Below, one piece after another: positions 7,528-15,534 of a stretch of 64,000 nucleotides of DNA (positions are counted from its first letter, which is position 1; every line of letters starts with the position of its first letter). This DNA comes from Lysobacter sp. BMK333-48F3. GTDB lineage: Bacteria > Pseudomonadota > Gammaproteobacteria > Xanthomonadales > Xanthomonadaceae. A program made the position numbers and the translations under genes. The stretch lies in the NCBI RefSeq assembly GCF_019733395.1, contig NZ_JAIHOO010000001.1, positions 4,466,983 through 4,530,982 of the forward strand, in the 5' to 3' direction. Under the pieces are notes generated by a model. That model had not been told where the DNA came from, ran no database searches, and worked only from the letters and a program-made list of their open reading frames with translations.

Positions 7528-10500
7528 TCAGGCGCCGACCCCGCCGGCCGCCAGCAGACGATCCAGAACCGACTTCAGCGCCAGCGGCTTGACCGGCTTG
7601 GCGAGCAGGGCGACGCCGGCCTCGTGCACCGCTTGCCGCACCGCAGCACCGGTATCGGCGCTGAGCAACAGGCAAGGCCGCGCGCCGAACTCGGCGCTCA
7701 GACGCCGCGCCAGGGCCAGGCCGGTGTCGTCGTGGTCGAGGTGGAAGTCGAACAGCCACAACGCCGCCGGCCGCTCGCGCAAGGCCTGACGCGCGCCCGC
7801 GTCGCCGCTGGCGGTGCTCACCTCGCAGCCCCAGCGACGCAACACCTCGTCCAGCGCCGCCAGCGCCTGCGGATCGTTGTCCACCGCCAGCACGCGCAGG
7901 CCGGCGACGCTGCGCTGCGCGCCGGCCGGCAGCGCGGTCTGCGGCGTCGGCGCATGCGGCACGCGCACCGCGAACGCGGTGCCGCGCCCGGGCGTACTGC
8001 GCAGGCTCAACGGCGCGTGCAGCAATTCGGCGATGCGGTCGGCGATAGACAGGCCCAGGCCCAGGCCCTGCCCCGGCGCGTCCTCGCCGCGGCGGAACTC
8101 TTCGAAGATCGCCGCGCGCTGCGCCTCGGGGATGCCCGGCCCGCTGTCCAGCACCTCCACTGCCAACGCGCCGCCGCGCCGGCGCACGCCGAGCAGCACG
8201 CCGCCGCGTTCGGTGTAGCGCACCGCGTTGGCGAGGAAATTCTGCAGCACCCGGCGCAGCAGTTGCGGGTCGCTGCGGGTCCAGGCGCGGCTGGCGACAT
8301 AGCGGAAACGCAGCCCGCGCGCCGCCGCGATCGCGCCGAATTCCGAGGCCAACGGCTCGAGCACCTCGGCGAGCGGGAACTCGCGCGGCTGCGGCACCAA
8401 CCCGCCGGCCTGCAGGCGCGACATGTCGAGCAGGCCGGTCAGCAGGTCGCCGGTGGAATCCAGCGCGCCGCCGATCTGGGCCACGGTCTCGCGCTGCGCC
8501 GGCGCGGTCAGCTGCTGGGCCAGCGCGTCGGTGAACAACTGCGCGGCGTGCAAGGGTTGCATCAAGTCGTGGCCGACCGCGGCCAGGAAGCGGCTCTTGG
8601 CTTCGTTGGCGCGCTCGGCCTCGCGCTTGGCCACTTCCAGGTCGGCGGTGCGCTCGGCCACGCGCTGCTCCAGGGTCTCGTTGGCCTGGATCAGCCCGGC
8701 TTCGGCGCGGCGGAAGGCGGTGACGTCGGTGAAGGTGGCGACGAAGCCGCCGCCGGGCATCGGGTTGCCGCGGATTTCGACGATGCTGCCGTCGGCCAGC
8801 ACGCGCTCGGACAGATGCGGGGTGCCGGCGCGCATGAAGGCCAGGCGCCGCTGCAGCGCGCGCTCCAGGTCGCCCTGCATCGGCAGGCGCTGCATCGCCC
8901 AGCGCGCCAGGTCGGCGATCGGCCGGCCGACCTGCAGCAGTTCGGGCGGATAAGCGAAGAACTCGGCATAGCGACGGTTCCACGCCACCAGGCGCAGTTG
9001 CGCGTCGACCACGCTGATGCCCTGGCTCATGTTCTGCAGCGCGGCCTCGAGCACGCGCTGGTTGAAGCGCAGGTCGGCCGAGGCTTCGCCGACGATCGCC
9101 GCGACCGTGTCCAGGTCGCGCCCGGTCTCGCGCCGCGCCGCATCCAGCAGCACTCGCGCCGAAGCCGAGCCCAGCACCGCGGCCAGCTCGCGCTCCAGCG
9201 CGGCCTCGACCTCGGCCGCGACCGGCGCGCCGGTCGGCACCGCATCGAGCAACTGGGCGACGCGCTCGCGCGGCAGGAAGCGCAGCCCGGCCGCGCGCAG
9301 GGTCTGCACATCGAGGCCGCGGCGCGCGCTGTGCGGCGTCTCGCGCCGCCATACCGCGGCCAGCACGGTCGCCAGCGTGCCCAGGAACAGGCTGGCGCCG
9401 ACCGCGCGGCCGAGCCGGCTCCAGCCGGTCAGGCCGAACAAACGTTCCGGCGCCAGCCACGACCAGCCTAGCGGGCCTTCGTGCAACCAGGCCGGCGCGA
9501 AGCCGCGCGCGTCGTACAGCATCGGCAGCAGCAAGGCCCAGGCCCAGGCGGCGAAGCCGACCGCGATGCCGATCACCGCCGCGCGCGCCGGCGTCTGCGG
9601 CCGCCAGACCGCGAAGGCCAGCGCCGGCGCCAGGGTCGCCAGGGCCGAGAACGACACCGCGCCGACGTCGGCCAGGGCCTCGCTGCCGGCGATCAGGCGG
9701 CTATAGCCCCAGGCCAGCAGCATGATCGCGACGATGCCGCCGCGACGCAGCGCCAGCACCCGGCCGCGCAAGTCGCTGTCGCGCGCCCAGGCGCCGCGCA
9801 GCAGCCCGGGCGCGAACCAGTGGTTGCCGATCATCAGGCTCAGGGTCAGGGTGCTGACCACGACCATGCCGGTGGCGGCGCTGAGCCCGCCCAGGAAAGC
9901 GAACAACGCCAGCAACTCGTGCCCTTGCGACAAGGGCAAGGCCAGCACGTACAGGTCCGAGGGCACCTGGCTGCCGAGCATGGCCTGCCCCACCGTCGCC
10001 AACGGCAACACAGGCAGCGCGATCAGCAACAGGTACAGCGGAAACTGCCAGCGCGCGGTGCGCACGTCGCGTTCGTCGCGGCATTCGACCACGCCGACGT
10101 GGAACTGGTGCGGCAGGATGAACATCGCCAGGCCGCCGAGCAGCACCAGCGGCGCGAAGCCGCCGGTCTCGCCGGCCGGCGGCGCCGGCGCGGCGCCGGC
10201 GACGGCCGCGCCGGCGTCCAGCCCGAACCAGACCAGGGCGCCGATCGCCAGCATCGCGGCGAGCTTGAACACCGACTCGAAGGCCATCGCCAGGACCAGG
10301 CCGCGGTTGTGCTCGGCGGCGCTGGCGCGGCGGGTGCCGAACAGCATCGCGAACAAGGCCATCGCCAGGGCCACGTACAAGGCGCTGTCGCGCCAGGCCG
10401 GCGAAGCCGCGCCGTCGGTGGCGCGGGTGGTCAGCATCGCGAAGCTCATCGCCACCGCCTTCAGCTGCAGGGCGATGTAGGGAATCAGGCCGAGCGCGGC

Positions 10501-10863
10501 GATCAGGGTCACGGTCGCGGCGAGCCAGGCGTCCTTGCCGAGCCGGGTGGCGATCAGGTCGGCCAGCGAGGTCGCGTTGGTTTCGCGCGCCAGCTTGACC
10601 AGCCGCACCATGAAGCCGACCGCGAAGGCGTAGAACAGGATCGAACCGAGGAAGGTCGGCGGCAGCGGCCAGCCGTAGCGCGCGGCCTGGGTGACGGTGC
10701 CGTAGAAGGTCCACGAGGTGCAGTGCACCGCCAGCGACAAAGCGTAGATGTGGCGCCAGTGCCGGGCCAACGCGGCCGGCCGGCGCTCGGCGAACAGCGC
10801 GGTGCCGAACATCAGCGCCAGCCAGGCCAGGCTGGCCAGGGCGACGACGGTGAGGCTCAGCAT
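7528..10863 (-). CDS. SLC5-type transporter-fused hybrid sensor histidine kinase (CrbS-like)
   Basis: A 1111-residue inner-membrane sensor. Residues 1 to about 490 are a multi-helix sodium:solute symporter-like (SLC5) domain, starting MLSLTVVALASLAWLALMFGTALFAERRP. A linker follows that could be the STAC domain, then a PAS domain (FNQRVLEAALQNMSQGISVVD...NRRYAEFF) and a coiled coil. The kinase core has phosphoacceptor His765 (VGHDLMQPLHAAQLF), an N box (NFLANAVRYTE) and G boxes (DSGPGIP, GLGLGLSI). A C-terminal receiver has Asp1039 (LFDFHLD) and Lys in LLAKPVKP. The ATG at 10863 is chosen because upstream in-frame codons are a translated copy of repeat family A. It is convergent with its likely partner at 6617. 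CbrA is the alternative relative, but its partner CbrB is an NtrC-type activator, not seen here. Confidence 0.9.
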   Translation of the reverse strand: MLSLTVVALASLAWLALMFGTALFAERRPAALARHWRHIYALSLAVHCTSWTFYGTVTQAARYGWPLPPTFLGSILFYAFAVGFMVRLVKLARETNATSLADLIATRLGKDAWLAATVTLIAALGLIPYIALQLKAVAMSFAMLTTRATDGAASPAWRDSALYVALAMALFAMLFGTRRASAAEHNRGLVLAMAFESVFKLAAMLAIGALVWFGLDAGAAVAGAAPAPPAGETGGFAPLVLLGGLAMFILPHQFHVGVVECRDERDVRTARWQFPLYLLLIALPVLPLATVGQAMLGSQVPSDLYVLALPLSQGHELLALFAFLGGLSAATGMVVVSTLTLSLMIGNHWFAPGLLRGAWARDSDLRGRVLALRRGGIVAIMLLAWGYSRLIAGSEALADVGAVSFSALATLAPALAFAVWRPQTPARAAVIGIAVGFAAWAWALLLPMLYDARGFAPAWLHEGPLGWSWLAPERLFGLTGWSRLGRAVGASLFLGTLATVLAAVWRRETPHSARRGLDVQTLRAAGLRFLPRERVAQLLDAVPTGAPVAAEVEAALERELAAVLGSASARVLLDAARRETGRDLDTVAAIVGEASADLRFNQRVLEAALQNMSQGISVVDAQLRLVAWNRRYAEFFAYPPELLQVGRPIADLARWAMQRLPMQGDLERALQRRLAFMRAGTPHLSERVLADGSIVEIRGNPMPGGGFVATFTDVTAFRRAEAGLIQANETLEQRVAERTADLEVAKREAERANEAKSRFLAAVGHDLMQPLHAAQLFTDALAQQLTAPAQRETVAQIGGALDSTGDLLTGLLDMSRLQAGGLVPQPREFPLAEVLEPLASEFGAIAAARGLRFRYVASRAWTRSDPQLLRRVLQNFLANAVRYTERGGVLLGVRRRGGALAVEVLDSGPGIPEAQRAAIFEEFRRGEDAPGQGLGLGLSIADRIAELLHAPLSLRSTPGRGTAFAVRVPHAPTPQTALPAGAQRSVAGLRVLAVDNDPQALAALDEVLRRWGCEVSTASGDAGARQALRERPAALWLFDFHLDHDDTGLALARRLSAEFGARPCLLLSADTGAAVRQAVHEAGVALLAKPVKPLALKSVLDRLLAAGGVGA

Positions 10864-11186
10864 GGGCAGCGGGTGCGCGGCATCGGCGCAGGATAGCGCC
10901 GCGGAGGCGGGGGCGTCTTCGGGGCGGGCAAGAGCAAGAGCAAATCCCCCCTGCCCCCCTTTTTCAAAGGGGGAACGGCAACGGCAACGACGCAAGCAAC
11001 GGCAACAGCAAGGGCACGACCGCGGTCGAGGCTGCGCCGGCGGCGGCCCACAGCAACGCTACTTCATGATCGCAGCACGCCCTCCCAGACCGGTTCCCCC
11101 CTTTGAAAAAGGGGGGCCAGGGGGGATTTGCCTTTGCTTTGCTTCGCCGTCGCTCCGGCTTTGCGTCGCCCACCACCCGCTCGCCG
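10864..11186. repeat. Inverted pair of dispersed repeat family A elements in a gene-free gap
   Basis: No gene is seen here. Two copies of the CCCCCTTTGAAAAAGGGGG element face each other: 10929-10979 in reverse and 11091-11146 in forward orientation, each with its GGGGGATTTGC flank outward. RNA across both arms could fold into a hairpin with stems of about 45 bp. The spacer is short GC-rich sequence with simple CAACGG-type repetition. Confidence 0.8.
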
Positions 11187-11222
11187 CAAAAAAACAAGCC
11201 CCCGCGCGAACGCGGAGGCTTG
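11187..11222 (-). terminator. Rho-independent terminator of the TonB-dependent receptor gene
   Basis: On the minus strand CAAGCCTCCGCG, a short loop, CGCGGGGGCTTG and then TTTTTTT. It lies 38 bases past the stop codon at 11260. A strong GC stem plus a T-run make it convincing. Confidence 0.9.
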
Positions 11223-11259
11223 CCTCTCCGGAGCCCGCGCGGCCTCCTGCCGCGCGCGA

Positions 11260-13500
11260 TCAGAAGTCGTACTTGACCGAGAAGGTGTACTGGCGCGGCG
11301 GCCCGTAGAAGCCGGTGTACACGCCCAGCGCCGAATTCAGGCTGTAACCGGTGGTGCGGTACTCCTTGTCGGTCAGGTTGCTGCCCTGCAGCGACAGCCT
11401 CCACGGCCCGCGGCTCTTCCAGGTCACGCCGGCGTTGACCAGGCCATAGCCGTCCTGGGTGATCGGCAGCGCGCCGGTGCGGACGATCTCGGTGGTCGCC
11501 ACCACCTCGCTCTGGTAGCTGTAGCCCACCCGCGCCGACAGATTGCTGCCGTCGGACAGGTCGGTGCGGTACTCGACGTTGACCGCACCGGAGAAATCGG
11601 GCGCGTTGGTGAATTCCTGCTCGTCGGCGATGTTGATCCCGGCGTACATGAACTCGTCGTACTTCGCGTCCAGCCAGGCCAGGTTGCCCGAGACCAGCCA
11701 GTGCTCGTTCGGCAGCCATTGGTACTCGACTTCGAAGCCCTGCACCGTGCCCTTGCCGGCGTTGGTGAAGTCGCCGAAGAACGCGTCGTTGGTGCCGTCG
11801 CCGTTGCTGTCGTAGGCGGTGAACACCGACAGCTGGATGTCCTTGTACTTGTTGTGGAAGTAAGCCAGGTTCAGGAACAGGCGCTGGTCGAAGAAGGCCA
11901 TCTTGCTACCGACCTCGTAGCTGTCGACGACCTCGTCGTCGAACGGCTCGGCCGAGCGCGGCACCGCCGCGGCCTGGGCGCGGATGTTGTAGCCGCCCGA
12001 CTTGAAGCCGCGGGTGGCCAGGCCGTACAGCAGGATGTCCGGGGTGATCTGGTAATCCAGCGAGACCTTGGGCGAGGTGTTCTTGAAATTGATCTTGCGG
12101 TCGAAGTTGGCCGCGACCACCCCGCTGGGGATGGTGAAGTTCGGATCGCGATAGCCCTGGTTGAGCACCTTGGCGCGCTTGTCCTCGTCGGTGTAGCGCA
12201 CGCCGACGTCGAGCTTGAGCCGGTCGGTCAGGTCGAAGGTCCAGTCGGCGTATGCGGCGATGCTCTCGGTAAAGACCGTACCCTGGGTGTCGCCGAAGCT
12301 GAGGTTGAAGAAGTTGTTCAGCACCTGGCCGCCGGCCTCGCCGTCGAAGCCGTAGATGCCCATCACTCCGCGCGCGCGGCCGCCGCCGTCGTAGTTGGCC
12401 TGCAACTCGTGGCTGACCTGCTGGTCGCGGTAGAACGCCTTCACGTCGGCGATCTTGTTCTGCAGGGTGTCGAAGTCGATGTTGGTCTCGGTATCGGACT
12501 CGCGCTTGGCCAGCACGTACTTGAAGGTCCAATCCTCGTTGGCGCGCCAGTTGACCGTCGCCGACGCGCCCTTGATGGTGGTGTCGTTGACGTTGGGCAT
12601 ACCGTTGCGCACGTCGTAACGGTCGTCCAGCGGCAGGGTGCCGCGGGCGAAGCGGTTCGGCGCCAGCATCTTCGCGCCGCGCACGCCGGACTGGTCGTCC
12701 ATCCAGTCGAACGCGAACTGGATGTCCAGCGCGTCGCTGACATAGGCGCCGAGGCTGCCGCGCAGGGCCAGCACTTCCTTGTCGCTGACGTCCTGGCCGG
12801 TGACCACGTTCTTGCCGAAGCCGTCGCGGTTGAGGCTGGCGACCGAGATCCGCCCGCGCAGCGCGTCGTCGCCGCCGATCGGGCCGCCGATCGCGGCCTT
12901 GACGTCGAGCTGGCCGTAGTTGCCGACCGTGACCGAGGCGAAGCCGTCGAGCGAGGTCGGCAGGCCGCGCGAGATGTACTTGATCGCGCCGCCGATGGTG
13001 TTCTTGCCGTACAGCGTGCCCTGCGGGCCGCGCAATACTTCGATCCGTTCGATGTCGAACACGTCCAGCAGCGCGCCCTGCGGGCGGGCGATGTAGACGT
13101 CGTCCATGTAGATGCCGACGCCTGGGTCGACGCCCCACAGCGGATCGGACTGGCCGACGCCGCGGATGTAAGCGGTGATGGTGCTGCTGGAGCCGCGCGC
13201 GGCGTAGATGGTCAGGTTCGGCACCTGCGCGTCGAGGTCGGACAGGTCCTCGACGTTGAGCCGGTCCAGCGCCTCGGGGGTGAAGGCGGTGATCGCGACC
13301 GGCACCTCCTGCAGGGTTTCCTCGCGCTTGCGCGCGGTCACGGTCAGCCCGCCGAGGGTCTTGGCCTCGGCCTGCGCGGCCGGCGCCGCGTCCTGCGCCC
13401 AGGCCGCGGGCGCCAGCAGCGCGCCGGCGATCGCCAGGCTCAGGTAGTTGCGCGCGGTCCTGCCCACGGTGGCGCCGCGCGGTTGCTTGCCTTGCTTCAC
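11260..13500 (-). CDS. TonB-dependent outer-membrane receptor
   Basis: A 746-residue beta-barrel receptor for active uptake of an unknown ligand, powered by TonB-ExbBD. It has a signal peptide (AIAGALLAPAAWAQ, about residues 23-36) and a TonB-box-like LGGLTVTARKREETLQEVP. A plug domain follows (about 55-165), with SSTITAYIRGVGQSDPLWGVDPGVG and the end motif IERIEVLRGPQGTLYGKNTIGGAI. The barrel ends in the terminal aromatic strand YTFSVKYDF. The divergent neighbour is a GntP-family permease, so the pair may import one nutrient through both membranes. The nearby PHB-degradation genes make 3-hydroxybutyrate or its oligomers a guess. The gene has its own terminator. Confidence 0.93.
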   Translation of the reverse strand: MKQGKQPRGATVGRTARNYLSLAIAGALLAPAAWAQDAAPAAQAEAKTLGGLTVTARKREETLQEVPVAITAFTPEALDRLNVEDLSDLDAQVPNLTIYAARGSSSTITAYIRGVGQSDPLWGVDPGVGIYMDDVYIARPQGALLDVFDIERIEVLRGPQGTLYGKNTIGGAIKYISRGLPTSLDGFASVTVGNYGQLDVKAAIGGPIGGDDALRGRISVASLNRDGFGKNVVTGQDVSDKEVLALRGSLGAYVSDALDIQFAFDWMDDQSGVRGAKMLAPNRFARGTLPLDDRYDVRNGMPNVNDTTIKGASATVNWRANEDWTFKYVLAKRESDTETNIDFDTLQNKIADVKAFYRDQQVSHELQANYDGGGRARGVMGIYGFDGEAGGQVLNNFFNLSFGDTQGTVFTESIAAYADWTFDLTDRLKLDVGVRYTDEDKRAKVLNQGYRDPNFTIPSGVVAANFDRKINFKNTSPKVSLDYQITPDILLYGLATRGFKSGGYNIRAQAAAVPRSAEPFDDEVVDSYEVGSKMAFFDQRLFLNLAYFHNKYKDIQLSVFTAYDSNGDGTNDAFFGDFTNAGKGTVQGFEVEYQWLPNEHWLVSGNLAWLDAKYDEFMYAGINIADEQEFTNAPDFSGAVNVEYRTDLSDGSNLSARVGYSYQSEVVATTEIVRTGALPITQDGYGLVNAGVTWKSRGPWRLSLQGSNLTDKEYRTTGYSLNSALGVYTGFYGPPRQYTFSVKYDF

Positions 13501-13648
13501 GTCTGTCTCCTCCCCAGAAACCGGTCGGCGGTCGGACCGTCGCCACCGCCGCCGCCACTCCCGTCCCTCGGCGGGAATGGCGGCGGCAGCAGGACGCTGG
13601 CCCCCGCCATGCAGCGCAGACTAGGAGGCCGCCGCCGCCGCGGCTGCT

Positions 13649-13660
13649 GTACCTTCGGAC
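13649..13660. promoter_or_regulatory. Near-palindrome GTACCTTCGGAC in a divergent promoter gap
   Basis: It lies 148 bp before the TonB receptor start and 74 bp before the permease start. Nine of 12 bases, plus the following A, match the site at 6552-6563. A shared operator for the PHB/3HB genes is inferred from this match and from the gene neighbourhood. Confidence 0.35.
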
Positions 13661-13734
13661 AATGCCGGGCTCCGGCGGGCTTGCCGACACTGCGTCCACG
13701 ACGGGCGCCGGGCCCGTCACGGGGAACGAAACCG

Positions 13735-15132
13735 ATGGCGTTTTTGATCGTGCTGGCCGCGCTGTGCTTCCTGATGTACGTCGCCTACCGCGGCCACAGC
13801 GTGATCCTGTTCGCTCCGGTGGCCGCGCTCGGCGCGGTGCTGCTGACCGATCCCAGCCTGGTCGCGCCGATGTTCACCGGCCTGTTCATGGACAAGATGG
13901 TCGGCTTCCTCAAGTTGTACTTCCCGGTGTTCCTGCTCGGCGCGATCTTCGGCAAGCTGATCGAACTGTCCGGTTTTTCCAAAGCGATAGTCGCCGCCAC
14001 CATCCGCCTGCTCGGGCGCGAACGGGCGATGCTGTCGATCGTCGCGGTCTGCGCCCTGCTGACCTACGGCGGCGTGTCGCTGTTCGTGGTGGTGTTCGCG
14101 GTGTATCCGTTCGCCGCCGAGCTGTTCCGGCAGAGCGACATCCCCAAGCGGCTGATCCCCGGCACGATCGCGCTGGGTGCGTTCACCTTCACCATGGACG
14201 CCCTGCCCGGCACGCCGCAGATCCAGAACATCATCCCGACCGCGTTCTTCGGCACCGACACCTGGGCCGCGCCCTGGCTGGGCCTGCTCGGCGGCGTGTT
14301 CATCCTGATCGTCGGCCTGAGCTATCTGAACTGGCGGCGCCGGGTCGCCGCCGCGGCCGGCGAAGGCTACGGCGACAACCTGGTCAACGAACCGGCGCCG
14401 TTCGCCGGCGACGCCCTGCCCCATCCCATGCTGGCCCTGCTGCCGCTGGTCCTGGTCGGCGTCGCCAACAAACTGCTCAGCGTATGGCTGCCGCAGGTTT
14501 ACGGCAGCGAGCACCGCTTCGACCCGGCGGTGATCGGCAATGCCGCGCCGGTGGTGCAGGAAGTATCCAAGGTCGCGGCGATCTGGGCGGTCGAGGGCGC
14601 GCTGTTGATCGGCATCGCCACGGTGCTGGTCTGCGCCTGGAAGGCGATCGCCGGCCGCTTCGCCGAAGGCAGCAAGGCGGCGATCGGCGGCGCCTTGCTG
14701 GCGGCGATGAACACCGCCAGCGAATACGGCTTCGGCGCGGTGATCGCAGCGCTGCCCGGCTTCCTGGTGGTCGCCAACGCGTTGGCCGCGATTCCCAACC
14801 CGCTGGTCAACGAGGCGATCACCGTGACCGCCCTGGCCGGCATCACCGGCTCGGCCTCCGGCGGCATGAGCATCGCCCTGGCGGCGATGGCCGACAGCTT
14901 CATCGCCAACGCCAACGCCGCCGGCATTCCGATGGAAGTGCTGCACCGGGTCGCGGCGATGGCCTCCGGCGGCATGGACACCCTGCCCCACAACGGCGCG
15001 GTGATCACCCTGCTCGCGGTCACCGGCCTGACCCATCGCCAGGCCTACAAGGACGTGTTCGCGATCACCCTGATCAAGACCGCGGCGGTGTTCGTGGTCA
15101 TCGCCACCTTCTACGCCACCGGGCTGGTTTGA
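13735..15132 (+). CDS. GntP-family permease, possible 3-hydroxybutyrate transporter
   Basis: A 465-residue inner-membrane transporter with about 12 hydrophobic helices. LTYGGVSLFVVVFAVYPFAAELFRQSDIPKRLIPGTIALGAFTFTMDALPGTPQIQNIIPTAFFGT and the C-terminal GGMDTLPHNGAVITLL are characteristic of the GntP/gluconate permease superfamily. Its members include the D-beta-hydroxybutyrate permeases of Pseudomonas and Cupriavidus. The ATG at 13735 has GGGGAA upstream and starts the first helix directly. It is divergent from the TonB receptor across a 234-base gap with a candidate operator at 13649. The substrate is inferred from context (3HB-oligomer hydrolase and PHA synthase nearby); gluconate or another hydroxy acid is possible. 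Confidence 0.8.
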   Translation: MAFLIVLAALCFLMYVAYRGHSVILFAPVAALGAVLLTDPSLVAPMFTGLFMDKMVGFLKLYFPVFLLGAIFGKLIELSGFSKAIVAATIRLLGRERAMLSIVAVCALLTYGGVSLFVVVFAVYPFAAELFRQSDIPKRLIPGTIALGAFTFTMDALPGTPQIQNIIPTAFFGTDTWAAPWLGLLGGVFILIVGLSYLNWRRRVAAAAGEGYGDNLVNEPAPFAGDALPHPMLALLPLVLVGVANKLLSVWLPQVYGSEHRFDPAVIGNAAPVVQEVSKVAAIWAVEGALLIGIATVLVCAWKAIAGRFAEGSKAAIGGALLAAMNTASEYGFGAVIAALPGFLVVANALAAIPNPLVNEAITVTALAGITGSASGGMSIALAAMADSFIANANAAGIPMEVLHRVAAMASGGMDTLPHNGAVITLLAVTGLTHRQAYKDVFAITLIKTAAVFVVIATFYATGLV

Positions 15133-15534
15133 ACGTCCGCTGCGCGCCGCCGGAGCGCGTCTGCGACTGTAGGAGCGGCATCCCACGGGGATGTCCTCCG
15201 GTCATGAGCCGCGACCTTCGCAGCGTTGCGCGCCGGCGTCCCATCCGAAGGCCGGCGCTCCGAGCGTCGGGAAACGCTTGGACACAGGCGCAGCGACGAA
15301 GGATCCAAGCGCAGGCAAGGATCGATTGCGCATCGCCGCCGTTTCGCGCGTAAAGATCCAAACCATTTACGCACCGCCTGCGTCGGCCGTGCCGGGTTCG
15401 CGGCACAATGCCGAGCGCGCGGACGTTTGCCATTTTTTGCCACGTCCAAAGCCTTGCCCACGCGCTCCACGGCGCTGGGCGACGCGCGCGGATCGACCTA
15501 TAGTCGGCCACTCGCCTTCGCTCAGCGTGCCCGC
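15133..15534. repeat. Gene-free gap with one REP-like family B element
   Basis: A TGTAGGAGCGGC...ATGAGCCGCGACC element begins at about 15170, with an inserted CATCCCACGGGGATGT palindrome inside it. Further right, CGCTTGGA...TCCAAGCG (near 15276-15312) can pair. No protein gene or known RNA is recognised. The GH99-like gene promoter should lie at the right end; GACCTATAGTC near 15496 is AT-richer than its surroundings. Confidence 0.6.

Noticed and set aside
7528..10863. Identity as CbrA rather than a CrbS-like kinase
   Set aside because: CbrA pairs with an NtrC-type sigma-54 activator; the adjacent regulator is a LuxR/NarL type with no AAA+ domain.
10864..10995. N-terminal extension of the hybrid kinase (PFEKGGQGGF...)
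   Set aside because: It is a translated family A repeat; the first helix begins at the ATG at 10863.
11128..15132. A single 1334-codon plus-strand frame ending with the GntP permease
   Set aside because: Only the part from 13735 is a real transporter; the upstream part is antisense to the TonB receptor and contains a repeat and a terminator.
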